Numbered from the stretch's first letter, positions 1-6,328 are shown. The stretch is 13,449 nt of DNA from an uncultured bacterium (GCA_903861055.1 CAIOSU010000462.1:1-13449); one strand, 5' to 3'. Program-made: numbers and translations. The notes: generated from the sequence alone by a model not told the origin.

Positions 1-6
1 AGGGCT

Positions 7-534
7 ATGTACAAGCTTACTGAAATTTATACCGAGCAATCGGGTAAGAAAGGAAAACGCAACTATCAGCCAGTGCGTATGGCCGAGATTAAAGTTCGAG
101 CCAAGCACTACATTATCGATTGGATATTGATATTTTTAATCGGTATGATGATAATCATGCTCCTTAACGAGCGTGCAGCAAACGACCTGTTCAAATCCCC
201 TTTTTATAAACTTATTGTGCTGGCCTTTATTGGGGTCTATTATTTTATTTTCGAACTTGCGTTTCAGGCCACACCGGGCAAACTATTTACCAAGTGCATG
301 GTGGTAAACGAGTATGGTAAAAGGGCATCGGTGCTGCAAATATTGGGTCGCAGCGTCATCAGGCTTATCCCGTTTGAGCAGTTCACTTTTTTGGGCGAGT
401 CGAGTTATGGCTGGCACGATAGATTCCCTAAAACCTATGTGGTAGAAATTAAAGACCTAGAGTGGATGTTAAGCCGCATACACGAGCAGGAAAATGAAAA
501 CCAGCAAAACTACAATGCGCTGATAGAGAAGTAG
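7..534 (+). CDS. RDD family integral membrane protein (5' end may extend off the window)
   Basis: A 175-residue protein with the RDD pattern: Arg31 and Asp38 sit at the start of the first membrane helix (about 36-53), a second helix runs about 66-86, and the conserved TPGK motif follows at about 89-92. A third hydrophobic stretch lies at about 105-127, then GWHDRF with Asp138. RDD proteins are small inner-membrane proteins; a few have been linked to ion or solute transport, but most have no known role. The tail after residue 150 is hydrophilic and Gln/Asn/Glu-rich. The frame is still open at the first base of the window (codons for Arg and Ala precede the ATG), so a start further upstream cannot be excluded. 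A 312-base gap separates it from the kinase operon, so it is probably not co-transcribed with it. Family call is firm; function is unknown. Confidence 0.85.
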   Translation: MYKLTEIYTEQSGKKGKRNYQPVRMAEIKVRAKHYIIDWILIFLIGMMIIMLLNERAANDLFKSPFYKLIVLAFIGVYYFIFELAFQATPGKLFTKCMVVNEYGKRASVLQILGRSVIRLIPFEQFTFLGESSYGWHDRFPKTYVVEIKDLEWMLSRIHEQENENQQNYNALIEK

Positions 535-792
535 GTTCGCCACATTATTGGTCCGACCAAACATTCGGGCTAGGGTTTGCCCATATTCCTGCCGTAACAT
601 TTCACATTTGAGTATTGGTGAGACCACTCTAGGCAAATTTTACGTTTATATCACATCGGCATCAAACAAGCCATCAATTGCAATCCAATGGCGCGAATCT
701 AAGTTTCGTTGTTTGGGAACTTAGTTCCTGCTTAAGGGCTTACTTTTATGGATACGCTAATCAACCGATTAACCTATAAACCAACCCACAGG

Positions 793-807
793 GTTAAACT
801 TTGTTAA
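793..807 (+). promoter_or_regulatory. GTTAA direct repeat, candidate binding site of the operon's own response regulator
   Basis: GTTAA occurs at 793-797 and again at 803-807, starts exactly 10 bases apart, about one helical turn. OmpR/PhoB-family regulators usually bind such tandem half-sites as a head-to-tail dimer. The pair lies about 40-55 bases before the expected transcription start of the kinase gene, the usual place for an activator. The repeat is seen directly; binding by the regulator encoded at 2499-3200 is inference. Confidence 0.35.
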
Positions 808-834
808 GGATAAGTTTTACAACGAGTTATACAA

Positions 835-842
835 TACTTTTG
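835..842 (+). promoter_or_regulatory. Bacteroidota -7 box (TACTTTTG) of the kinase-regulator operon
   Basis: TACTTTTG is an exact match to the phylum consensus TAnnTTTG. No clear TTTG -33 element lies at the usual 19-21 bases upstream (only TTTT at 815-818), which would fit dependence on an activator at the GTTAA repeat. Transcription would start about 4-7 bases after the box, at or beside the GTG start codon at 847. Confidence 0.45.
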
Positions 843-846
843 TAGT

Positions 847-2493
847 GTGAATAAGTTTAGCATAACGGCGGTAACGGTTTTAATGGGCATGCTGGTGGTT
901 TCGCTGGTGAGCATACAGGTATATTGGATAAATAATGCCGTAGCCCTGCGCGAGCAGCAATTCAATCGTCACGTAAAAGATGCCTTGATAAACGTGGCCA
1001 ACCGAGTAGAACAAGCGGAAACCTTCAATTTTTTAGCCGGTGCCGACGACTTTAGCAACTACGCCCTACAGAGCAACGGCGCAGGCAATGTGCACATTGT
1101 GCAGCACGAGGTATACGAGCCCAACTGCATAGGTGGCAAGCCCGCCGAATGGCAAAAAGGCGATATGCGCAAAGAGAACATATCGTATGCTGGCATGGAG
1201 GCGAACTCGTTGGTGCCCGAAACCATGGTAGACTTGGATACGACCATGACCATGGACTCGTCAGGCTGTACCTATTACCAGAGCGTTATCTGCATCCAGG
1301 TCGACGATTCGGCACAGTGGTACACGCTTACGCATAACAGCCCTGAACAAATACAGTACACCTTATTAAATCAAAGTAATAAGCTGGAGCAGCGCCGGCA
1401 AATGGTAAGAAATTTGTTTCTCCATTTGCTTGAGCCACCGTCGCTAAACGACCGTGTAAGCAAGGCCGACCTACAGATGTATCTAAACGAAGAGTTGACC
1501 CGTCGCGACATCAACACCGATTATGAGTTTGCGGTGTATAGTACCTATGGGGCGCCCATTTACAACAGTGTTGGTTATCAAACCAACATGCCGTCAAAAT
1601 CGCACCGGGTTATCCTTTTCCCAAACGATATTTTTGCCAATCCCAGCCAATTGATGCTCTTTTTCCCGAACAAGGACACTTATATTTTAAGTAGCTTGGG
1701 CGTTATGGCATTCTCTAGCATGCTTATTATCTTGGTTATTACCTTGTGTTTTGTGTATACCGTTTACATCATCTTCAGGCAAAAAAAGCTGAGCGATATG
1801 AAAACGGATTTCATCAATAACATGACCCACGAACTAAAAACCCCAGTGGCTACCATATCGTTGGCAAGCGAAATGTTGATGAGCAGCAATGTAATTACCG
1901 ATCAAGCACGTTTGCAACGCTTTGCAGGCGTTATAAACGAGGAAAACAAACGCCTAGGCGGCCAAGTAGAGAAGGTACTGCAAATGGCGGTATTGGATAA
2001 AGGCGAAGCCAAGCTGAACCTTTGCGAAGTAGATGTACACGAGCGCATTAAAGCCATAGCTGACAAAATGGCGTTGCAAATGGACGACAGGGGCGGCTCT
2101 TTTGCCCTGAAACTAGAGGCAACTAGTACCAATGTATTGGCCGATGAGGTGCACTTTACCAATATTATCACCAACTTGGTTGATAATGCTATTAAATACT
2201 CACAAGACGCACCACACGTAACCATTAGCACAAAGGATTCGGCCAACGGCATTGTAATAAGCGTAACTGATACGGGTATAGGTATGAACAAGGAACAGCA
2301 GAAACGGGTGTTTGAGAAGTTTTACCGCGTGCCTACTGGCAACATACACAATGTAAAAGGCTTTGGGTTAGGGCTTAGTTACGTAAAAGCCATGGTAGAA
2401 GCACATGGTGGCAGCATACGCTTGCAAAGCGAAATTCATCAAGGCAGTACTTTTGGGGTGTTTTTACCTTACAAAGGACCCATAAACAAATAA
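847..2493 (+). CDS. Membrane sensor histidine kinase of a two-component system
   Basis: 548 residues. Membrane helices at about 6-28 and 283-310 enclose a periplasmic sensor region of about 250 residues with no recognised domain, containing Cys94, Cys141 and Cys149. The cytoplasmic part has a HisKA dimerisation/phosphoacceptor domain with the H-box THELKTP (His328), then a complete HATPase domain: N-box with Asn443/Asn447, G1 box DTGIGM (475-480), F-box FEKFYR and G2 box GFGLGL (505-510). It should therefore be an active autokinase that phosphorylates the regulator encoded 5 bases downstream. GTG at 847 is the first usable start after an in-frame stop at 811 and gives a full first membrane helix; an ATG at 883 would shorten that helix. 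The layout resembles the Bacteroides RprX/RprY pair, but orthology is not shown here. The stimulus is unknown. Confidence 0.95.
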   Translation: MNKFSITAVTVLMGMLVVSLVSIQVYWINNAVALREQQFNRHVKDALINVANRVEQAETFNFLAGADDFSNYALQSNGAGNVHIVQHEVYEPNCIGGKPAEWQKGDMRKENISYAGMEANSLVPETMVDLDTTMTMDSSGCTYYQSVICIQVDDSAQWYTLTHNSPEQIQYTLLNQSNKLEQRRQMVRNLFLHLLEPPSLNDRVSKADLQMYLNEELTRRDINTDYEFAVYSTYGAPIYNSVGYQTNMPSKSHRVILFPNDIFANPSQLMLFFPNKDTYILSSLGVMAFSSMLIILVITLCFVYTVYIIFRQKKLSDMKTDFINNMTHELKTPVATISLASEMLMSSNVITDQARLQRFAGVINEENKRLGGQVEKVLQMAVLDKGEAKLNLCEVDVHERIKAIADKMALQMDDRGGSFALKLEATSTNVLADEVHFTNIITNLVDNAIKYSQDAPHVTISTKDSANGIVISVTDTGIGMNKEQQKRVFEKFYRVPTGNIHNVKGFGLGLSYVKAMVEAHGGSIRLQSEIHQGSTFGVFLPYKGPINK

Positions 2494-2498
2494 ACTAC

Positions 2499-3200
2499 AT
2501 GGAAACAATACCGTCAAAAATATTACTGCTTGAAGACGACCCAAATTTGGGATTTGTGTTGCAAGAGTTTTTGCAGCACAAGGGCTACCATGTAACTCTT
2601 CGCGAAGACGGTGAGTTAGGCTTGAAAACATACAACGAAGCGTCTTTCGATATCTGCATAGTAGATATTATGATGCCGAAAATGGATGGCCTGACCTTTA
2701 CCAAGCAGGTTCGCAAAACCGATACCAATACACCTATTATTTTTCTTACGGCCAAGAGCATGAAGGAAGATAAGATAGAAGCTTTTAAATTGGGTGGCGA
2801 CGACTATATTACCAAGCCCTTCAGTATGGAAGAGTTGGAATTGCGCGTTGAGGCCGTATTGCGCCGAAGCAAAGGCACCAGCGGCCAGCCTGAAGAAAAG
2901 AAAGTTTTCCAGTTGGGTACTTATGAGTTTGATTACCCTTCGCAGCGCCTGGCTCATAATGGCGAGAGCACCAACCTTACCACCAAAGAAGCTGAGCTGT
3001 TGAAGCTATTGGCCCTCAACAAAAACCGGGTATTGGAGCGCGAAATTGCCTTGAAACTGATTTGGGGCAATGATAACTACTTTACCGGCCGTAGTATGGA
3101 TGTGTTCATCACCAAGCTGCGCAAATACCTTAAAGAAGACCCTAGCGTAGAGATAGTAAACGTGCACGGCACGGGCTATAAGTTGATGACGGGGGGGTAA
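2499..3200 (+). CDS. OmpR/PhoB-family DNA-binding response regulator
   Basis: 233 residues. The receiver domain (about 7-120) has the acidic pocket Asp13/Asp14, phosphoacceptor Asp56 in VDIMMP, Thr84 and Lys106 in TKPF: all the catalytic residues of a normal phosphorylation switch. A winged-helix DNA-binding domain follows (about 136-230), with its recognition helix around RSMDVFITKLRKYL and the usual closing NVHGTGYKL hairpin. It starts 5 bases after the kinase stop, so the two are surely co-transcribed and form a pair. The gene ends in a run of seven G (3191-3197) directly before TAA. Its last 52 bases recur, with three differences, at 3552-3603, where the copy ends in Gly-Asp rather than Gly-Gly. 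The present 3' end may therefore not be the ancestral one. Regulon unknown; autoregulation through the upstream GTTAA repeat is a guess. Confidence 0.96.
   Translation: METIPSKILLLEDDPNLGFVLQEFLQHKGYHVTLREDGELGLKTYNEASFDICIVDIMMPKMDGLTFTKQVRKTDTNTPIIFLTAKSMKEDKIEAFKLGGDDYITKPFSMEELELRVEAVLRRSKGTSGQPEEKKVFQLGTYEFDYPSQRLAHNGESTNLTTKEAELLKLLALNKNRVLEREIALKLIWGNDNYFTGRSMDVFITKLRKYLKEDPSVEIVNVHGTGYKLMTGG
3149..3200 (+). repeat. Direct repeat copy 1: 3' end of the response regulator gene
   Basis: These 52 bases, which include the stop codon, match 3552-3603 at 49 positions at a constant offset of 403 bases and in the same orientation. The differences are C to T at 3172/3575, and GG to AC at 3196-3197/3599-3600. 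The repeat bounds a low-GC segment that carries one small gene. Confidence 0.9.
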
Positions 3201-3240
3201 TCTGAGGTTTTTAATGTTTTACTCTCTGCAACTTTATCTT

Positions 3241-3248
3241 TATATTTG
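3241..3248 (+). promoter_or_regulatory. Bacteroidota -7 box (TATATTTG) of the small coiled-coil gene
   Basis: An exact TAnnTTTG match 17 bases before the ATG at 3266, preceded by a T-run (3217-3220) 20 bases upstream at the -33 position. Expected transcription start is about 3254, leaving a leader of about 12 bases. It indicates that the small gene is expressed independently of the two-component operon. Confidence 0.5.
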
Positions 3249-3265
3249 GTGTAATAGATATTGGT

Positions 3266-3532
3266 ATGAAGGATGAACAACGACTTATTGAGATAATGGC
3301 TGAGCTCTTAGCTGAAGTTCATACCATGAACGAAGAACTAAAACAACATGGCTCGTTATTAAGGGAGCAGGGTGCCGATATGAAAGAATTTAAGCAGCAA
3401 CAATCTAAAACCAACCTTGCACTCGGTGAACTAAGATTGAGTATTTTAAAACTTGCTGAGCGGGATTCTATTATTCAAGACCACGAACAAAGGCTAAAGT
3501 TTATTGAAACTAAAATTTCAAAGGCTTCTTAA
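3266..3532 (+). CDS. Small predicted coiled-coil protein, unknown function
   Basis: 88 residues, highly charged and rich in Glu, Lys, Gln and Leu, with no glycine-rich loops, no signal peptide and no membrane segment. The spacing of Leu, Ile and Met suggests a nearly continuous helix that would form a coiled coil (for example MAELLAEVHTMNEELKQHG, then LGELRLSILKLAERD). No enzyme or DNA-binding motif is visible. By hand count 99 of its 267 bases are G or C (37%), against 92 of 180 (51%) in a stretch of the response regulator gene (2821-3000), so its composition differs from its neighbour. It has its own promoter-like box and sits between two copies of the response regulator gene's 3' end, suggesting that it arrived as a unit. 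I have seen similar short helical proteins in other Bacteroidota but cannot name a family. A real gene is likely given its length, composition and promoter. Confidence 0.6.
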   Translation: MKDEQRLIEIMAELLAEVHTMNEELKQHGSLLREQGADMKEFKQQQSKTNLALGELRLSILKLAERDSIIQDHEQRLKFIETKISKAS

Positions 3533-3551
3533 ACTTTCCCGAATCAAACCC

Positions 3552-3603
3552 AGAGATAGTAAACGTGCACGGCATGGGCTATAAGTTGATGACGGGGGAC
3601 TAA
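3552..3603 (+). pseudogene. Stranded duplicate of the response regulator 3' end (direct repeat copy 2)
   Basis: Read in the matching frame, it encodes EIVNVHGMGYKLMTGD followed by TAA, against EIVNVHGTGYKLMTGG plus TAA in the intact gene. It is only the last 16 codons, with no start and no receiver domain, so it is not a functional gene. Sequence before 3552 and after 3603 does not resemble the flanks of copy 1. This argues against a simple tandem duplication and for insertion or allele replacement that left the old gene end behind. Confidence 0.85.
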
Positions 3604-3636
3604 GAAACTCGTTGCTCACATCATACCTGTTACTAA

Positions 3637-3655
3637 GTCTCGCTCAAGGCGAGAC
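3637..3655. other. Perfect 7-bp hairpin (GTCTCGC / GCGAGAC)
   Basis: Arms 3637-3643 and 3649-3655 pair perfectly around the loop TCAAG. It is GC-rich enough to fold, but on the plus strand it is followed by GATAAAAATAC with no T-tract, and none follows on the minus strand either. It is therefore at best a weak terminator for the small gene. It lies in the 132-base gap between the stranded regulator end and the serine hydrolase gene. Confidence 0.5.
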
Positions 3656-3702
3656 GATAAAAATACTAGGAGGTGAACCTATAATCCACCCACACATCCA
3701 CT

Positions 3703-3733
3703 CAAAATCCGTATTTTGGTTCAGAAATACGGA
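3703..3733 (+). promoter_or_regulatory. Two mutually exclusive hairpins just before the serine hydrolase start
   Basis: TCCGTATTT (3708-3716) pairs perfectly with AAATACGGA (3725-3733), an 8-base loop apart, ending 2 bases before the ATG at 3736. The shorter CAAAAT (3703-3708) can instead pair with ATTTTG (3713-3718). The two structures share bases and cannot coexist. If transcribed, the larger one would place a stem against the start codon and could limit translation. The pairing is seen directly; regulation is inference. Confidence 0.35.
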
Positions 3734-3735
3734 AT

Positions 3736-4872
3736 ATGAAAACGCTAGTAAAAGTATTGTTGGGCACCGCAATATTAATAGCCCTTTTGCTGGCTATAGC
3801 CCAGTTTACAGGCAATGGCTATCTTATCAAAGCCTTTGGCGCAAGCTATCTTAGAGGCTACAACTCTGCCTCCATCGGCGATGCCAAATACTTCGATACG
3901 CGCGAAGTGCCCGCCGCTAGCACCAATTGGGATTGGCCCATCCACCAGCAATACAACCAAGACAAACTATCGGAGCGCTTGACCCAAACCTTGGAAGAAA
4001 CCGAAAGCGTGGCTTTTTTAATCGTGAAAAACGATAGCATTATACAGGAATACTACTGGGATGGGTATAGTGATAGCTCGCGTTCCAACTCGTTCTCCAT
4101 GGCTAAATCCATCGTAACCATGCTGGCTCAAATTGCTATCCAGAAAGGCATCTTTACCAGTTGGCAACAACCCGTTAAAGAAATTTTGCCAAGCATAACT
4201 GGCCAGTATGCCAACGAGCTGCAACTGTGGCACCTCTCTACCATGTCGTCGGGCCTCGATTGGGACGAGCACTATACAAGCCCATTTACCGTTACCGCCA
4301 AAGCCTACTATGGCAATGATCTAGAAAATCTAGTGCTACAACTGCCGATAGTTGACAAACCTGGGCAAGCCTTTAACTACCAAAGTGGCTCAACACAACT
4401 ATTGGCCATGGCCATAATGAAGGCTACCGGCAAACCTTTAGCCGCACTGGCATCAGAGTGGCTATGGGTGCCCCTTCAGGCCAAAAACGATGCCCTTTGG
4501 CACCTCGACCATGAGGGCGGCACGGAGCTGGCTTACTGCTGCTTTAACTCCAATGCCCGAGATTTTGCCCGCTTTGGCAAGCTAATGGTGCACCAAGGCA
4601 ATTGGAACGGCGCACAAATACTCGACTCTTCGTTTGTAAGCCTAGCTACCAAGGGCACCTTTGAACCGTATTATGGCTATTCGTTTTGGATTGACCCCAA
4701 TCGTGGTACGCCCGTATTTGCACAGCACGGTATTTTAGGGCAGTACATCATTAGCATACCCGAAAAAAACCTAGTGGTGGTTCGCCTCGGCCACCACGAT
4801 ATGGGAGATGCCCCCAACCAACATACCAATGACTTTAATATTATTGTAGATGAGGTGTTAAAGGGGTATTGA
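3736..4872 (+). CDS. Serine hydrolase, beta-lactamase class C / NylB-like fold
   Basis: 378 residues. The N-terminus (about 4-24) is a hydrophobic signal peptide or anchor, so the enzyme probably acts in the periplasm or on the membrane. The SxxK motif SMAK (Ser121 nucleophile, Lys124 general base) and the second motif YQS (Tyr215-Ser217) are clear. The third position, normally K/H-T/S-G, is probably HGI at His331-Gly332. The fold covers beta-lactamases, D-Ala-D-Ala peptidases, esterases and 6-aminohexanoate-dimer hydrolases. Motif spacing and the stretch GYSDSSRSNSFSMAK are closest to the NylB-like and esterase-like members, so beta-lactam resistance should not be assumed. ATG at 3736 is chosen because it gives an intact signal sequence. 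No Shine-Dalgarno lies close by; the AGGAGGTGA at 3668 is about 60 bases away. Substrate unknown. Convergent with the GDPD gene. Confidence 0.9.
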   Translation: MKTLVKVLLGTAILIALLLAIAQFTGNGYLIKAFGASYLRGYNSASIGDAKYFDTREVPAASTNWDWPIHQQYNQDKLSERLTQTLEETESVAFLIVKNDSIIQEYYWDGYSDSSRSNSFSMAKSIVTMLAQIAIQKGIFTSWQQPVKEILPSITGQYANELQLWHLSTMSSGLDWDEHYTSPFTVTAKAYYGNDLENLVLQLPIVDKPGQAFNYQSGSTQLLAMAIMKATGKPLAALASEWLWVPLQAKNDALWHLDHEGGTELAYCCFNSNARDFARFGKLMVHQGNWNGAQILDSSFVSLATKGTFEPYYGYSFWIDPNRGTPVFAQHGILGQYIISIPEKNLVVVRLGHHDMGDAPNQHTNDFNIIVDEVLKGY

Positions 4873-4912
4873 GCAAATGAGAAAAATACCAGTAGGTCAT
4901 TTTCAAATTTGC
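4873..4912. terminator. Imperfect hairpin between convergent genes, possible terminator
   Basis: GCAAAT (4873-4878) plus GAAAA (4881-4885) pair with TTTTC (4900-4904) plus ATTTGC (4907-4912), with a 2x2 internal loop and a 14-base loop. It lies directly after the serine hydrolase stop and before the convergent GDPD stop. It is AT-rich and has no clean T-tract, so it is a weak call. Confidence 0.25.
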
Positions 4913-4931
4913 ACATTTCCAAATTGGTCAA

Positions 4932-5801
4932 TTATTTCGCCCCTTCCTCAATCAGCTTCTTTAGCTTTTCAGGATAGTTAGTAATGATGCCATCAACACC
5001 TTTGCGCATCAAGGTTTGCATATCCTCGGTTTCGTTTACGGTCCATACAAAACATACATAACCAGCTTGGTGCAGCTTTTTAATGTATTTAGCATGAGCA
5101 AACTTCAAGTTTGGGTTTATGCCCGCTACACGGCCATCTTTGCCAATGCTATTGCCCCAGCGCACTTGGTCGTCGTAGGATACGCCAGCCATGGCACCTA
5201 CTATAAGTTGGTATACCGTTACTTGCGTATCAATAGCCAGCCAATGCTCTACAACTTCTGGGTGAAAGCTCTGCATTTCGCACCAGCTATAGGCATTAAA
5301 TTCTTTAATCAGGTCCAAAGTCTTTTGCTCAATACCTGCATACAAGCCTTCTTTAGATGGACCCTTAATCTCTATAAGCACTTTGGTGCGACCGTTTACC
5401 AACTCTAGCACCTGGCGCAAAGTAGGCAAAGGTTCGTTTTTAAAGGCCTCGCCATACCAGCTACCAGCATCTAGTTGTTTTAGTTCGGCCAGGGTTTTGT
5501 CTTGCACGGCGCCAGAGCCATTGGTGGTGCGGTCAAGGGTAGCATCATGTATTACTATTATCTCACCGTCCTTACTCAAGTGTATATCCAGTTCCACGTA
5601 ATCCACGCCAATTTCCAGGGCCTTCTTAAATGCAGAAAGGGTGTTTTCGGGCGCAGAGCCCGATGCACCTCGGTGCGCAATAATGGCTGGTTTGGGGTTC
5701 ATAGCATCTTTAGGTATAGGGTCATAAGCAAAAGCGCCCCAGCCAATGAGCAGCAAAGCTAAGGGAGCCAGCAATATTAGTAACCATTTGCGTTTCAACA
5801 T
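4932..5801 (-). CDS. Glycerophosphodiester phosphodiesterase family protein, exported
   Basis: 289 residues. Residues 1-26 form a signal peptide or signal anchor (Lys/Arg then a Leu-rich core, possible cleavage after AFA); there is no lipobox cysteine. The GDPD domain fills the rest: IAHRGASG with catalytic His43/Arg44, PENT, the metal ligands Glu70 and Asp72 in VELDIHL, and the second catalytic His85 in VIHDATLDRTTNG. Later landmarks are LIEIKG and the C-terminal WTVNE and GVDGIITNYP segments. The family hydrolyses glycerophosphodiesters such as glycerophosphocholine to glycerol-3-phosphate and an alcohol, using a divalent metal in a TIM barrel. Location outside the cytoplasm suggests use of external or turned-over phospholipid head groups. 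It is convergent with the serine hydrolase and divergent from the DinB-fold gene. All catalytic residues are present; exact substrate is not known. Confidence 0.93.
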   Translation of the reverse strand: MLKRKWLLILLAPLALLLIGWGAFAYDPIPKDAMNPKPAIIAHRGASGSAPENTLSAFKKALEIGVDYVELDIHLSKDGEIIVIHDATLDRTTNGSGAVQDKTLAELKQLDAGSWYGEAFKNEPLPTLRQVLELVNGRTKVLIEIKGPSKEGLYAGIEQKTLDLIKEFNAYSWCEMQSFHPEVVEHWLAIDTQVTVYQLIVGAMAGVSYDDQVRWGNSIGKDGRVAGINPNLKFAHAKYIKKLHQAGYVCFVWTVNETEDMQTLMRKGVDGIITNYPEKLKKLIEEGAK

Positions 5802-5881
5802 ACATCTAAGTTACTTTTTTAGGGTTATAAGTTGTGGCTTTTGGCAGTATTAAGTTTAAATTAACAACCAAAACAGAACCA

Positions 5882-6328
5882 ATGCTGAGCAAACATGTAA
5901 AATCTTTTTTCGAGCGAAACCATTTTGTGGTAACAGGCAACCTTACTGATATTAGCCATGAGGAAAGCCTGCAAACCTCAACTAATGGCGGCAGCAGCAT
6001 CAATTGGGTGCTTGGGCATATAGTGCGCTACCGCTTGCGCACTTTGAAGCTACTTGGCCATCCGCGCCCTGATGAAGAAGTGTATAAAGCACTGTATGAC
6101 TATAATACTGTGCCCAACGGCGAAACAGCTTTGCCTATTGAGCAGTTAAAGTTGCTTTATGAGGATACCCAAAAACAATTGACGGATTTGATAGATAAGC
6201 TAGATGAGGGGCTTGATACCGAAGATAAGATAGTGTTTATGGCATACCACGAAACCATGCACAGCGGGCAGTTAGGCATTTTGCGCCGTATCCTGGGCAA
6301 AGACCCTGGGGTAAAGTATGGTGGTTGA
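5882..6328 (+). CDS. DinB-fold (DinB/YfiT-like) putative metal-dependent protein
   Basis: 148 residues from the ATG at 5882. A GTG at 5834 would add 16 residues (MAFGSIKFKL...) that do not look like the family, which normally begins just before the first helix, so the internal ATG is preferred. The likely metal triad is His46 in WVLGHIVRY with His123 and His127 in YHETMHSGQLGILRR, the classic H...HxxxH pattern of the four-helix DinB/YfiT fold. Known members include bacillithiol S-transferases and thiol-dependent isomerases, but most are uncharacterised. The gene stands alone between the divergent GDPD gene and the methyltransferase gene. A partial -7 box, TAAGTTTA at 5851-5858, is the only promoter hint. 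Fold confident; reaction unknown. Confidence 0.85.
   Translation: MLSKHVKSFFERNHFVVTGNLTDISHEESLQTSTNGGSSINWVLGHIVRYRLRTLKLLGHPRPDEEVYKALYDYNTVPNGETALPIEQLKLLYEDTQKQLTDLIDKLDEGLDTEDKIVFMAYHETMHSGQLGILRRILGKDPGVKYGG

Larger units (their letters stand above)
535..846. other. Non-coding intergenic region with short palindromes, upstream of the two-component operon
   Basis: No convincing coding sequence on either strand. It contains two 13-base palindromes of the same design (six-base arms around one base): TTGGTCCGACCAA at 548-560 and GGAACTTAGTTCC at 716-728. A 7-base inverted repeat (CTAAGTT 699-705 with AACTTAG 718-724) overlaps the second one. None has a following T-tract, so none is a convincing terminator for the RDD gene. 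The last 60 bases carry the GTTAA direct repeat and the promoter-like box listed separately. What the palindromes do is unknown; operators or transcript hairpins are both possible. Confidence 0.5.

Noticed and set aside
3149..3603. att sites of a complete integrative element
   Set aside because: The direct repeats resemble attL/attR, but only one non-integrase gene lies between them and no recombinase is in the window, so an active element cannot be claimed.
3637..3655. Intrinsic terminator for the small coiled-coil gene
   Set aside because: The stem is perfect but neither strand has a T-tract after it. It is kept only as a hairpin.
3612..3854. 80-residue plus-strand reading frame across the hairpins and into the serine hydrolase gene
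   Set aside because: It overlaps the well-supported hydrolase start in another frame, begins at a non-ATG codon with no promoter or ribosome site in place, and its sequence is not protein-like beyond chance.
3736..4872. Antibiotic resistance beta-lactamase
   Set aside because: The SxxK and YxS motifs are shared by many esterases and NylB-like hydrolases, and the third motif is HGI rather than KTG, so resistance is not supported.
5016..5408. 130-residue plus-strand frame opposite the GDPD gene
   Set aside because: It is antisense to a gene with all catalytic motifs intact, and the translated sequence has no recognisable features.
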